Positions 1 to 8,481 of a stretch of 64,000 bases of DNA are shown piece by piece. This DNA comes from Bacteroidia bacterium. GTDB lineage: Bacteria; Bacteroidota; Bacteroidia; Bacteroidales; Prolixibacteraceae. The stretch spans positions 1-64,000 of the forward strand of contig JANYKW010000022.1 of assembly GCA_025358025.1 (NCBI GenBank), given 5' to 3'. The notes below the pieces were generated by a model. That model made no database searches. It was not told the origin of the DNA and was given only the letters and a program-made list of their open reading frames with translations. Made by a program: the position numbers and the translations under genes. Positions within the stretch are counted from its first letter, which is position 1; each line of letters starts with the position of its first letter.

Positions 1-344
1 AAATCGTTACCATATCCGGGTTCGGGGAAATTTTCGGATGACAAATGTCCCATATTAGCCTCATGCGGGTACAAACCTGTCAGCAGGGATGCACGGCTTG
101 GACTGCACCGCGCCGTGTTGTAAAACCGGGTGAAGCGCACACCGTTGTTTGCCAATTTGTCAAGATTGGGTGTTTTTATTTCAGAACCGAAACAGCCGAT
201 GTCAGAATAGCCAATATCATCGCTAAGGATTACCAGGATGTTGGGTCTTTTTTGATTAGCAGGGTTCTTCTGAGCCAGGGCCGGAAATACTGTTGTACTT
301 AACAAAAAGACCTGTAAGCCAATTACATGAATTTTATTTTCCAT
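1..344 (-). CDS. Sulfatase, N-terminal part (cut by window edge)
   Basis: The visible 114 residues are the start of a secreted S1-family sulfatase that hydrolyses sulfate esters on glycans. A signal peptide ends near residue 24 (...FPALAQK). The family opening RPNILVILSDDIGYSDIGCFG follows, with metal-binding aspartates, then the maturation motif C-S-P-S-R (Cys about 80), where the cysteine becomes formylglycine. The start is the ATG at 344, the first Met before the signal peptide. The gene continues beyond base 1. It lies 26 nt downstream of the next sulfatase on the same strand, so it is probably in the same transcript. Family is sure; substrate is unknown. Confidence 0.9.
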   Translation of the reverse strand, partial: MENKIHVIGLQVFLLSTTVFPALAQKNPANQKRPNILVILSDDIGYSDIGCFGSEIKTPNLDKLANNGVRFTRFYNTARCSPSRASLLTGLYPHEANMGHLSSENFPEPGYGND

Positions 345-370
345 CTGTATAATATTTTATTCCCTACTGC

Positions 371-1723
371 CTATTTCTTTTTCTTCTTCTTCCCTTTATT
401 GGCATGACGCCCGGTTCCATCGCCCTTGTCAATGTAGCCACCCTTCGGATTTAAGCGATCGAGTTCTGCCTGCAGGCTCTTCCTTGCTGCGATAGCTGCA
501 GGATTTTCGGTGTCGGCAGGCACTGCAATCTCTTCAAAGGGGGCATTGCACATATCATACAATTCACCGGCCTGATTGAGTTTCCAACCGGTACTGCGCA
601 CCCAATAATTGTTAGCCAACTGAACAAAAAGAGAGGTACGCGGATTGCCTTTCTCTCCATGAATCTGGGCATTAAAGCTTTGACCATCAAGCAGAATATC
701 TTTTGGGAGGGGTGCTCCTGCAATTTCGGCAAAAGTGGGAAGAAAATCTGTCGAACTGATTAAATCGTGCGAAACCTTACCTTTTGGAGTAATTCCGGGC
801 CAGTACACAATCAATGGCTCGATACTTCCACCTTCCAACATCGACCCCTTCTGTCCGCTCAAGCGGCGGCCACCAATGGTAGCAGCATCAGCGTGTCCGC
901 CGGCAGTCCCGTTATCGCTGAAGAAAATCAGGATGGTATTGTCACTCAGTTTGAGACGGTCGAGTTCGGTTCTTAACTGACCCACTAACTTGTCCATGTA
1001 GGTGATATTATCGTCATAGAAATCGGTCCTATTTGGTTTGCTGTCCGGAGTTCTTGTGATTTCACCATGAACGTGTGACAAAGAATAATAGGCGAAGAAG
1101 GGTTTGTTCTTGTTTTCTGTCAAAAATGCAACCATTTTTTTATGCATTAAGTCCGGCATATACTCATTCTCTTTCAGGATCAAATCTGTTCCATTCACCC
1201 TATAATTTTGTTTTTTCCCGGGTTCAGTCCAGTAAACGCCACTACCAAAGAAGCGTAGATAATTATCAAAACTAAAGTCAGATGGGTCGTCGGGAAGTTG
1301 CCCCCATTTTCCGATGCAAGTGGATACATATCCGGCTGGTTTCAGGAAGTAAGGGATAGCTTTTTCTGCTTTGGTAAAGACTTGAGAGCAGGCATCCTGG
1401 TTGGTTGCCCCAGTACGGAATGCATAGCGGCCTGTAAGGAGTGCCGCACGAGACGGTCCGCACAGCGGAGTAGAATAGGCATGTGTGAAGCGCAACCCCT
1501 GACTTGCCAGCTTGTCTATATTGGGCGTTTTATAATTATCGGCACCATAACAGCCAACATCACCGATGCCTAAATCATCGGCAAGAATGAAGATGATATT
1601 TGGCTTTTTGCCATTTGAATTTGCAGGCTGATTAACATTGGTTCTTGCCATACTCTGTCCGGCTCCGGTCAACATGCCAATCGCTAAGATTCCGGCTGTT
1701 TTAAACAACTCTAAAGTTTTCAA
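371..1723 (-). CDS. Secreted sulfatase (formylglycine type)
   Basis: A 450-residue arylsulfatase-type enzyme expected in the periplasm or outside the cell. After a signal peptide (about residues 1-26) comes KPNIIFILADDLGIGDVGCYG and the maturation motif C-G-P-S-R with Cys about 88, followed by the usual AALLTGRY. Asp/Asn metal ligands reappear in the FFSDNGTAGGH segment. The C-terminus ends in a run of six lysines, an odd basic tail. It needs a formylglycine maturase (FGE or anSME), which is not in this window. It sits in a run of same-strand glycan-degrading genes and probably removes sulfate from the same polysaccharide. Confidence 0.92.
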   Translation of the reverse strand: MKTLELFKTAGILAIGMLTGAGQSMARTNVNQPANSNGKKPNIIFILADDLGIGDVGCYGADNYKTPNIDKLASQGLRFTHAYSTPLCGPSRAALLTGRYAFRTGATNQDACSQVFTKAEKAIPYFLKPAGYVSTCIGKWGQLPDDPSDFSFDNYLRFFGSGVYWTEPGKKQNYRVNGTDLILKENEYMPDLMHKKMVAFLTENKNKPFFAYYSLSHVHGEITRTPDSKPNRTDFYDDNITYMDKLVGQLRTELDRLKLSDNTILIFFSDNGTAGGHADAATIGGRRLSGQKGSMLEGGSIEPLIVYWPGITPKGKVSHDLISSTDFLPTFAEIAGAPLPKDILLDGQSFNAQIHGEKGNPRTSLFVQLANNYWVRSTGWKLNQAGELYDMCNAPFEEIAVPADTENPAAIAARKSLQAELDRLNPKGGYIDKGDGTGRHANKGKKKKKK

Positions 1724-1780
1724 TTTATTACTGTAAAATTTGTGAATAATACATCCTCGAGGCTATTCTGAATTTTTTTT

Positions 1781-1885
1781 TCCTGCCACCAAGGCACCAA
1801 GACACAAAGGTTCTTGAAGGATCATTATATTGACAATCAAGTATTTGTAAAATTTGGTGACTAGGTGGCACAGTGGCATTTTTTA
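1781..1885. repeat. Inverted word repeat, CCACCAAGGCACC family
   Basis: Two related arms face each other across about 40 nt: 1781-1813 carries TGCCACCAAGGCACCAAGAC, and 1853-1885 read on the other strand carries TGCCACTGTGCCACCTAGTC. The pair fills the space between the stop of the broken esterase gene and the start of the sulfatase at 1723. The arms are similar, not identical. Confidence 0.6.
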
Positions 1886-1890
1886 TTTAT

Positions 1891-2175
1891 TTAACTGGAC
1901 TCAAAATTTCCTTTGTTACAGCTGCCACTTCTTTTAACAACAAGGGAAAAACAGGTTCTGCCCTGAAACCAGACAATGCACGAAAAGTTTTTTGCGTTTT
2001 TAGGATAATAGATATCCTGCGTGCATTGTGCTGACAAATAATCGTCTTTTTGTCTTATTGAATCGGCATGGTAGGGTATATTTTTTTCTGTAACATATTG
2101 CTGCTGCGCATTTGCGCAATAGGCACCCACAAGTAAGAAAAGGAAAACTATATTTTTCATACTTTTGTTATTCAA
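1891..2175 (-). pseudogene. Alpha/beta-hydrolase (esterase) remnant with internal deletion
   Basis: The first ~65 residues look like a secreted carboxylesterase often found with sulfatases: a signal peptide, then QDIYYPKNAKNFSCIVWFQG, where intact relatives continue with HGGG and the catalytic core. After FQG the frame reads nonsense to a stop. In the +1 frame the last codons read EPVFPLLLKEVAAVTKEI and on to a stop, which resembles the natural C-terminus of the same family. The simplest reading is a deletion of roughly 200 codons, removing the nucleophile serine and the rest of the triad, with an out-of-frame junction. Its ATG overlaps the stop of the upstream lyase gene (ATGA), a relic of translational coupling. 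A functional short protein is unlikely. Confidence 0.75.
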
Positions 2176-3419
2176 TGATTTGCGTTTTTGTTGTTTGCAT
2201 CAATCCAAATCAATGGGTTTTTCAGCATCATGGATCGACGGCTCTCATCGCTGCTGTTTTTTTCAGCCAGCGACTTCCATAAATCAAACCAGGCAGGATT
2301 ATTCCCGGCTAAGGCCGCCAAAAGCATGAACTGCCTTGACTCCGGTTGTTGATCCCAGTGATCCACATCTTTACCCCCGGTCCATTTGGTTTTGTCCTTG
2401 AGATAGGGCAGCATATAATCCAATCCCCTCCATATTCCGCGGCCGTCGGGAAGCTTATAATTCCAGTCATCAAATGTTTTATCAGTAAGAATCCAAAGCA
2501 ACGAAGCTGTCGCATCGAGGTTAAAAAGCGAATAAGAGTAGGGTTTTGTCCTTGCCAGCTCCTCCGGATAACTCCCATTTTGCGCCATCTGGTTTGGCAA
2601 CAAAATGTTCCTGTAATGGTCACGGCACAGTTGCACTACCTTTTCATCACCCACCAATCGGGCATAGGAGGCAACCTGGGAATGCCACCAGGAGCCATGA
2701 TTATTTTTCGCATTCATCTCATCGATGCCGTAGGGATGGGTTGAAAGCCAGGCAATGAATTTCGTGAACCATTCCTTGATTTGAGCAATCTCCCTGACTG
2801 AAACAAATGGAGATTTCTCCAGTAACCATACCGATTGTGCAACATCCATTAACTGACCTGCATCAATGATCCCCGTTCCGCGTCCTGAATTGACGCCACG
2901 AATAGCCTGTGCATACAGCATATTTGGATTCATCAGGGTGGTAGTATCAATGAACCATGCCCGCAGGTGTTCCATGGCTGCTCTTACATATTTTTCTTTT
3001 CCTGTTAATAGCCAGGCGGAAGTATGGGTTCCGACGATCCACGAGAAATTGCGGAGATCTTCGTCATGGTTCTGAAAGCGGCCCGGGAATCTTAACCCGT
3101 CATGCCGGATAAACGGTCCGTTTGGATTCGCCGGATCAGGCCACCAGTAAGGTCCTTCCGAATAAAAATCGTGCTTCCCGCCAGCACTGTGGGGACAGGA
3201 ACTTGCTGTAACCGTCCTGGGCTTTTCGATTAAAAACTTATCGGCCCTTTCAATGGTTCTAACCTTCTCAATCGCTTTCACCTGCTGCAGGATGGAATCT
3301 GAAAAGGCTTGACTCCTCCCGGTCTCCTTATTGCTGATGATTCCTGCAGCGAAGCCGGAATTGGCAAAAAGAGCAACAATCAGGACTGCAACTGATTTTC
3401 TAAAATAAATATTCGTCAT
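2172..3419 (-). CDS. Alginate-lyase-family polysaccharide lyase
   Basis: A 415-residue secreted enzyme with a signal peptide (about residues 1-25) and an alpha/alpha-barrel alginate_lyase domain (Pfam Alginate_lyase; PL5/PL38-like). Support comes from the YWWPDPANPNGPFIRHDG segment near 91-108, the conserved NNHGSWW motif at about 239-245 and the tyrosine-rich ARTKPYSYSLFN segment near 289-300 that usually supplies the catalytic Tyr. Such enzymes cleave uronate-containing chains by beta-elimination and leave unsaturated ends. It starts 5 nt after the upstream sulfatase stop and overlaps the esterase remnant by 4 nt, so it belongs to one operon. The exact substrate (alginate, glucuronan or another polyuronide) cannot be read from sequence. 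Confidence 0.85.
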   Translation of the reverse strand: MTNIYFRKSVAVLIVALFANSGFAAGIISNKETGRSQAFSDSILQQVKAIEKVRTIERADKFLIEKPRTVTASSCPHSAGGKHDFYSEGPYWWPDPANPNGPFIRHDGLRFPGRFQNHDEDLRNFSWIVGTHTSAWLLTGKEKYVRAAMEHLRAWFIDTTTLMNPNMLYAQAIRGVNSGRGTGIIDAGQLMDVAQSVWLLEKSPFVSVREIAQIKEWFTKFIAWLSTHPYGIDEMNAKNNHGSWWHSQVASYARLVGDEKVVQLCRDHYRNILLPNQMAQNGSYPEELARTKPYSYSLFNLDATASLLWILTDKTFDDWNYKLPDGRGIWRGLDYMLPYLKDKTKWTGGKDVDHWDQQPESRQFMLLAALAGNNPAWFDLWKSLAEKNSSDESRRSMMLKNPLIWIDANNKNANH

Positions 3420-3424
3420 CGTAA

Positions 3425-5035
3425 CTAATTGTTTTTTAGTTGACTTGCCAAAAAGCTCACCATTTTTTCGTTCATATCTCTCGAAACTGTAGCATATTGC
3501 TTCTCCCCAACCACATTGACTGTTTCGTTGGGATCTTTTTCATAATCGTACAATTCAGAGGCAACTACCAAATCTTTGCGATAAGGTTTATAACTCCTGT
3601 AACTATCTTTTAACCAGATAGTATACCTGTACTTTTCTGTCCTGATCGAATAGCCCATGTATTCTCCCTCGGACCATCCAAGCCTGGCATTCTCCAGCTT
3701 ATTTGCCGGCCGTGGATACTGGCTGACAGAAAATTCCTTCACGGTGGCTTTGGGATTCTTCATAATTGGTACAAGGCTTTTCCCGTCCAGATGGCCAGGG
3801 ATTTTTGTACCTGCTAAATCACAAAGTGTCGGGAAAATATCAATGAATTCAGAAGGCGATTTTGTTTTGGAAGGTTCTATCCCGGGTGCGGAAATCAGCA
3901 GCGGAGCATGGGTGGCCTGCTCGAAGTTGGTGTGTTTGCACCATAAATTGTGGTCGCCCAGGTGCCAGCCATGGTCGCCCCAGAGCACGATGATTGTATT
4001 CTTTGATAATCCCAGCGAATCCAAGGTGTTTAATAGAATTCCGACCTGCGCATCCATGTAGGATGTAGCCGCATAATAGCCATGAATGAGCTCTTTCTGT
4101 TTGTATACTGGCAAATCCATTCCCACTTTCTGGTCTGAAAATGAAGCGATTGGAGGAATGTCTGAGTAAGCAAACAGTTCTGCGGCATTATGATAGCCAA
4201 TCTCCGGACCGTTTTTGGCCTTTTGCTGAAATGGTGCCAAAGGCATTTGATCACGTTGGTACAAGTCCCAGTACTTTTTAGGGGCTACAAATGGCAGGTG
4301 CGGTTTGCTGAATCCAACCGCAAAGAAGAATGGATTGCCTTCCTGCGATAGTTGCTTCAGGATATCTTTGGCACTCAACGCATTTGAGCCGTCGTTGTAG
4401 GCATTGTCCGGAACATCGGCACACTCCACAGAAGGTTTTACATATTTTGCAACATAGTCATTCAGCTCCTTCCCTTTTAATCCTTTGGCCACCCCCTCTG
4501 CAGCGTATTTGATGAAAAGGGCTTTCGTTTTTGGATCCTGATAGGATCCTTCGGGTTTGCCTGTTTTTTTAGAGATGTATTTGTCTGATCTCTTGTAATA
4601 CGGAACACTCCAGGATAGCTGATCCAGTTCATCATCCACACATCTTGGATCATAGATCTTGCCTATTCCATGTGTTGAATAACCCTGGCTGACCAAGTAT
4701 TGCGGCAAACTGAGAATATTCGGATTTATATCGCGCATTTTAGTCTTCAGATCCCAAACTTTGGTATAATCCGGACGCATTCCTGTCATCAGGCTTGCCC
4801 GCGTTGGTCCGCAAACAGCTTGCTGGCAATAGTTTTGCATAAAGACGGTGCCTCTGGCAGCCAACCGGTCAATATTTGGAGTTTTAACCAGCTTATCGCC
4901 ATAACAGCCCAGAATGGGTTTTAGGTCATCTACAGCGATAAAGAGGATATTTGGTCGGGACGATTTCACCTGACCTTGCTGAGCCACCGCAGGCAAGGCA
5001 ACAAGGCCCAAAAATAAAATTGAAATACTTTTCAT
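3425..5035 (-). CDS. Iduronate-2-sulfatase-like sulfatase
   Basis: A 536-residue sulfatase. A signal peptide (residues 1-19) precedes RPNILFIAVDDLKPILGCYG, and the maturation site is C-G-P-T-R with Cys about 75. The DDLKPxLGCYG opening, the RPDYTKVWDL segment after the active site and GDHGWHLGDHNLWCKHTNFE are typical of the iduronate-2-sulfatase subgroup (SulfAtlas S1_7-like). The predicted role is to remove 2-O-sulfate from uronate or similar residues so that lyases and exo-enzymes can proceed. It is followed after 5 nt by the lyase gene. It differs clearly from the two other sulfatases here, which suggests several sulfate positions on one glycan. Confidence 0.9.
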   Translation of the reverse strand: MKSISILFLGLVALPAVAQQGQVKSSRPNILFIAVDDLKPILGCYGDKLVKTPNIDRLAARGTVFMQNYCQQAVCGPTRASLMTGMRPDYTKVWDLKTKMRDINPNILSLPQYLVSQGYSTHGIGKIYDPRCVDDELDQLSWSVPYYKRSDKYISKKTGKPEGSYQDPKTKALFIKYAAEGVAKGLKGKELNDYVAKYVKPSVECADVPDNAYNDGSNALSAKDILKQLSQEGNPFFFAVGFSKPHLPFVAPKKYWDLYQRDQMPLAPFQQKAKNGPEIGYHNAAELFAYSDIPPIASFSDQKVGMDLPVYKQKELIHGYYAATSYMDAQVGILLNTLDSLGLSKNTIIVLWGDHGWHLGDHNLWCKHTNFEQATHAPLLISAPGIEPSKTKSPSEFIDIFPTLCDLAGTKIPGHLDGKSLVPIMKNPKATVKEFSVSQYPRPANKLENARLGWSEGEYMGYSIRTEKYRYTIWLKDSYRSYKPYRKDLVVASELYDYEKDPNETVNVVGEKQYATVSRDMNEKMVSFLASQLKNN

Positions 5036-5146
5036 TGGATGTGTATTATTCAGGGTTATTGTTTTAAAATATTAAGATTCACATCGATTACTGTTCCTTC
5101 TGATCTTGCTGTTATCAAATGTTATAAAGACTCTATTGTATTGCTA

Positions 5147-5656
5147 TTAAAGAAGATAAGCCGGCCCGGTATTTGTTGCACCGGCATAAGGATGAAGTTG
5201 AATTTTCCCTTCCGCCTGAAAACAACCCTGATCTTTTTTGGACTCGGAAACCGGACGCATGTTTCCCATGATGTCCAGTTTAATTTGCTTGTCATCATCC
5301 AACTCCGGAATATTGTACAAGGTTAAATTTTCAACCTCGTGTTCAGGTGAAAGGTGTTTTAAAGGCAGAAAATATCCGTTTTCATTCAATTCTGTTGCAA
5401 TGGAGGTTTGTGAAAATCCGGCTGAGGTGGGAAGATACATTCCTGTCTGTACTAGATTGTTAATAAAAACCTCATTCCCTGTCAGATTGCATACGATCTG
5501 GGTTTGCCCCTCCTTGATCCGGATCCCAGCGCCATCCAGGAAATCATTCCCATATACCACGTTGTTACTTCCATGACGGAGGGTTACATGCGATTCTCCA
5601 TATTTGGATCCTGAAGCTTTATCTCCGGATGTTGCCAATTTCAAAAATTTCTTCAT
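5147..5656 (-). pseudogene. PL6-family (chondroitinase B/alginate lyase) remnant
   Basis: This 169-codon frame resembles pieces of a PL6 right-handed beta-helix lyase: HVTLRHGSNNVVYGNDFLDG and GIRIKEGQTQIV are beta-helix rungs, and the end (DIMGNMRPVSESKKDQGCFQ, then NTGPAYLL) matches the usual C-terminal pattern. Intact members are roughly 450-750 residues with a signal peptide. Here the N-terminus is missing, since the cupin gene begins 24 nt upstream, and rungs between GIRIKEG and the C-terminal part also appear to be lost. The start (MKKFLKLATSG) has no signal peptide. I read it as a deletion remnant; a short expressed protein cannot be excluded. Confidence 0.65.
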
Positions 5657-5679
5657 TCAATTATCCGTTTTTTTTTGCT

Positions 5680-6057
5680 TCAGCGAGCGTTGTCATTACC
5701 AAAATAGGATACTACAGTTCCGTCCAGGAAATCTTCCCTGGCCGGACTGAAAACATCAATCAGAATACCCTCCTGGAGACACAATGCAGTATGGAGAATA
5801 TCGGGCCTGATATACACCGAATCACCCTGGTTAATGATCTGCACATCATGGCCAACGGTAAATTCGAAGGTGCCCGATGCCACATAGGTGGTTTGAGAAT
5901 GAAGATGGCGGTGGAGCGATCCAATCGAGCCCTTGTTAAATTTGACTTTTACCATCATGATCTGGGTATTGAAACCCATGATCTGCCGGGAAACTCCACC
6001 TCCCAGCTCTTCCCATTTCATTTCATCGGCTAAATAAAAGACTTTGCTTTCCATCAT
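5680..6057 (-). CDS. kdgF: KdgF-type cupin, unsaturated uronate ring-opening
   Basis: A small cytoplasmic cupin (about 125 residues). KdgF converts the 4,5-unsaturated uronates released by alginate and pectin lyases into the linear keto sugar, linking extracellular lysis to central metabolism. The metal site is visible as HRHLHSQ (residues 49-55) plus a later His in IRPDILHTALC. The segment DVFSPAR keeps the Asp-x-Phe-x3-Arg spacing reported for the KdgF active site. I chose the ATG at 6057 (or 6054, MMESK) because upstream residues are not family-like. It is the first gene of the minus-strand glycan locus. Its presence indicates that the locus targets a uronate polymer. Confidence 0.82.
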   Translation of the reverse strand: MMESKVFYLADEMKWEELGGGVSRQIMGFNTQIMMVKVKFNKGSIGSLHRHLHSQTTYVASGTFEFTVGHDVQIINQGDSVYIRPDILHTALCLQEGILIDVFSPAREDFLDGTVVSYFGNDNAR

Positions 6058-6357
6058 CGTATAAATTTTGAAATAAACATAGAACAAATGCTGACACCAA
6101 TTTTCCAGTCTGTCATTGAAACCTTTTAGCTACGAAGATATATCTAATTTTATCTATCCTGAATCCTCAGAAATCCAAAAATTCCCGATCCATCGGGCAC
6201 CTCCCCGTAAAACAATTATGGGCTTGTCTCTTCCACAGAACCGGCGTGCTATTGAAAATTCTATTCAAGAATTCTATTTGGAATATTTTAAAATTTTAGT
6301 ATATTGGTAGGCTCATTTCCCTGGTACCTTTTATATTTACCTATTAAACATAAAGTT
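6058..6357. other. Divergent intergenic region, no assigned element
   Basis: 300 nt between the KdgF-type gene (minus) and the PKD/T9SS protein (plus). It is AT-rich near the plus-strand start and must hold both promoters. TATATTTA at 6332-6339 is one base off TAnnTTTG but has no convincing -33 partner. A 64-codon open frame inside has no homology or start signals I can recognise. Confidence 0.4.
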
Positions 6358-8154
6358 ATGAAAAGTTCTTTAACCCTTATTTTGGCACTTTTTACCTTTA
6401 CAAGTCTGTTTTCCCAGACAGTTTGCACCGTTAATATTGTATATTCGAAGAACAACACAACACCTGTCGGTTACACCTTTAAAACAGATCCTATCAATAC
6501 GGCAGCAAAATATTACTGGACTTTCGGGGATAATACTGTCTCCGATTCTCCCTCACCTACCCATGTTTTCAGTAAGGCAGACACCTATCAGGTACAGGTT
6601 AAAGTCACCGGGACGGATGGGAAAGGATGCTATGGAGAGCTGAAAGTCCAGTTTGAAGGCGGTACGGCAACTACTCCTGTCACACTGACGGCCAAGGGCA
6701 AAGTCAAAAAAATCGTATCAACTGACGGCTGCGGATTGTTGATTACCCTGGATAACGGAACTGTTATTGTACCTGTCGAAATGGCGATGGCTTTTGAATT
6801 CAAAAATGAACAGTATGTTGAGCTGGTTTACGAACTTCTTAAGGACAAACCTTCGGGTTGCACATCCGGTGTTTCTGCCAAAATCATCAAAATTTATGAT
6901 ATTACACCATCTGCAGTCTGCACGGTCAAAATTGTCAGCACGAAGAACACGACAACCCCTGTGGGTTATACTTTTAAAACTGATCCGCAGACAACAGGAG
7001 CAAAATATTACTGGACTTTCGGGGATAATACTGTCTCCGATTCTCCTTCACCAACCCATGTTTTCAGTAAGGCAGACACCTATCAGGTACAGGTTAAAGT
7101 CACCGGGACGGATGGGAAAGGATGCTACGGAGAGCTGAAAATCCAGTTTGAAGGTAGCACAGCAGCTACTCCTGTCACACTCACAGGCAAAGGTAAGGTG
7201 ACAAGTCTTGCTTCCGTGACGGGATGTGGGCTGGTGATCACTTTAGAAAACGGAACGCGGCTTATTCCTGCAAAAATAGCAACGGACTTTAAAATCAAGG
7301 AAGGACAATATGTTGAGTTTACTTATGAAAAGTATGCCGAGAAAGTTACCACCTGCAAGGAAGGCATGGATGTCAAAATAATTTCCATCAAGGAAATAGC
7401 CGCTTCCCTTCCCAATTGCAAAAGCCCGATTAACCTTACCCTGTTCGATCCAACCGATAAAAAGTGTAATGGGAGCGCCATAGTGAAGTTACTTGATGAA
7501 ACCGGCAAAGAAATTACCAATGTAAAATATGCTTGGTCGGATGGGCGAACTGGAAGCTCAGTTGGAAACCTTTGTCCTGCAACACTTTACACAGTGCAGG
7601 CTACCATTGAAAATGCATGTCAGAAAAATACCTCTTTTACACTGCTAGCAAAACCGATGTGGAATACATCGACTATCAACGGACAAAATAACTTTACAGT
7701 AATTGCACCTGTTGAAGGAGTACAATATGAGTGGAATTTTGGAAACGGGGTTATAATGACAGGCACAAGCGTTAACTATAATTTTCAAATGGATGGCATT
7801 TATGATGTGACTTTAAAAGCGGTAAGTATGAGTGGAACTTCTCAATTTTCGCAACCAATTGTCGTGTCGCAAAATGTTGCTAAAACCGATCTTAACGAAA
7901 CTTCAGCTATAGAAATTTATCCTAATCCTGCAAAGGAGATCCTCAGGGTTGGTTTCAAAAATTCGACCGAAGGAAATCTGACTTTTGAAATCAAGAATAT
8001 GGCCGGACAGGTTGTTTATAAGAATCAAATGAACAATGATGGTTCAAGCCAGGCGGATATCAATATTCAGAACCTGAAAGCAGGCATGTATGTACTCAGA
8101 ATATCCGGCGACCAGGATATTATTGGCGACGGGAAATTTATTAAAGTAAATTAA
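6358..8154 (+). CDS. Secreted PKD-repeat protein with T9SS type A sorting tail
   Basis: A 598-residue exported protein starting at the ATG at 6358, which gives a clean signal peptide (MKSSLTLILALFTFTSLFSQ). It contains two tandem ~165-residue units (about 22-186 and 187-351), each a PKD-like domain (YYWTFGDNTVSDSPSPTHVF) followed by a second small beta domain. A third region has another PKD-like segment (YEWNFGNGVIMTG). The last ~80 residues (IEIYPNPAKEILRVGF ... GKFIKVN) are a Por secretion-tail domain, so the protein should cross the outer membrane by the type IX system and be processed by PorU, encoded at 31711. No catalytic domain is visible; adhesion or glycan binding is possible. Neither neighbour suggests a partner. 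Confidence 0.88.
   Translation: MKSSLTLILALFTFTSLFSQTVCTVNIVYSKNNTTPVGYTFKTDPINTAAKYYWTFGDNTVSDSPSPTHVFSKADTYQVQVKVTGTDGKGCYGELKVQFEGGTATTPVTLTAKGKVKKIVSTDGCGLLITLDNGTVIVPVEMAMAFEFKNEQYVELVYELLKDKPSGCTSGVSAKIIKIYDITPSAVCTVKIVSTKNTTTPVGYTFKTDPQTTGAKYYWTFGDNTVSDSPSPTHVFSKADTYQVQVKVTGTDGKGCYGELKIQFEGSTAATPVTLTGKGKVTSLASVTGCGLVITLENGTRLIPAKIATDFKIKEGQYVEFTYEKYAEKVTTCKEGMDVKIISIKEIAASLPNCKSPINLTLFDPTDKKCNGSAIVKLLDETGKEITNVKYAWSDGRTGSSVGNLCPATLYTVQATIENACQKNTSFTLLAKPMWNTSTINGQNNFTVIAPVEGVQYEWNFGNGVIMTGTSVNYNFQMDGIYDVTLKAVSMSGTSQFSQPIVVSQNVAKTDLNETSAIEIYPNPAKEILRVGFKNSTEGNLTFEIKNMAGQVVYKNQMNNDGSSQADINIQNLKAGMYVLRISGDQDIIGDGKFIKVN
6421..7410 (+). repeat. Two tandem 495-nt intragenic repeats
   Basis: Unit 1 (6421-6915) and unit 2 (6916-7410) lie head to tail inside the PKD gene at an exact 495-nt offset. 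The core 6505-6650 is nearly identical to 7000-7145 at DNA level, with only a handful of substitutions, while the flanks have diverged much more. This points to duplication followed by recent gene conversion of the PKD core. Confidence 0.85.
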
Positions 8155-8481
8155 CCCTCTCGAAATCCGGATTTTCATTTCCAAACCGGGCAACAACACT
8201 GACGGTACCAGCTATACGGTAAAAGGCAAAGTGAAAGCGTATGTACAGTATCGCCATACTGTTCCTCATGGATTTGAGAGAATCAACCAATTGCCTGTTG
8301 ATCTGTTTGACATAATCTCTATACCAAAACCTTCCTCAATCATCCCTGGAAAATGATTTGCATAAAGTAAATCAGAAGCTTTTCTGCAAAAACAAGTCGT
8401 AGGTAAACAAAGGATATCGCTGATCCGTATAATATTTTGGATAGTTTCAGATAACACAATAATATCAATAACATCAGAACA
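8155..8481. other. Intergenic region with possible coding remnant
   Basis: 327 nt between the PKD protein and the methyltransferase. The plus strand is open for about 66 codons from 8150 (INPLEIRIFISKPGNNTDGT ... SIIPGK) with no start codon and a plausible amino-acid composition. The stretch SYTVKGKVKAYV resembles the TAKGKVKKIV segment of the preceding gene. This may be the remnant of another unit or gene. Nothing else was recognised. Confidence 0.35.

Noticed and set aside
6116-6310. 64-codon plus-strand frame in the kdgF-PKD gap
   Set aside because: No homology, no start signal, AT-rich sequence.
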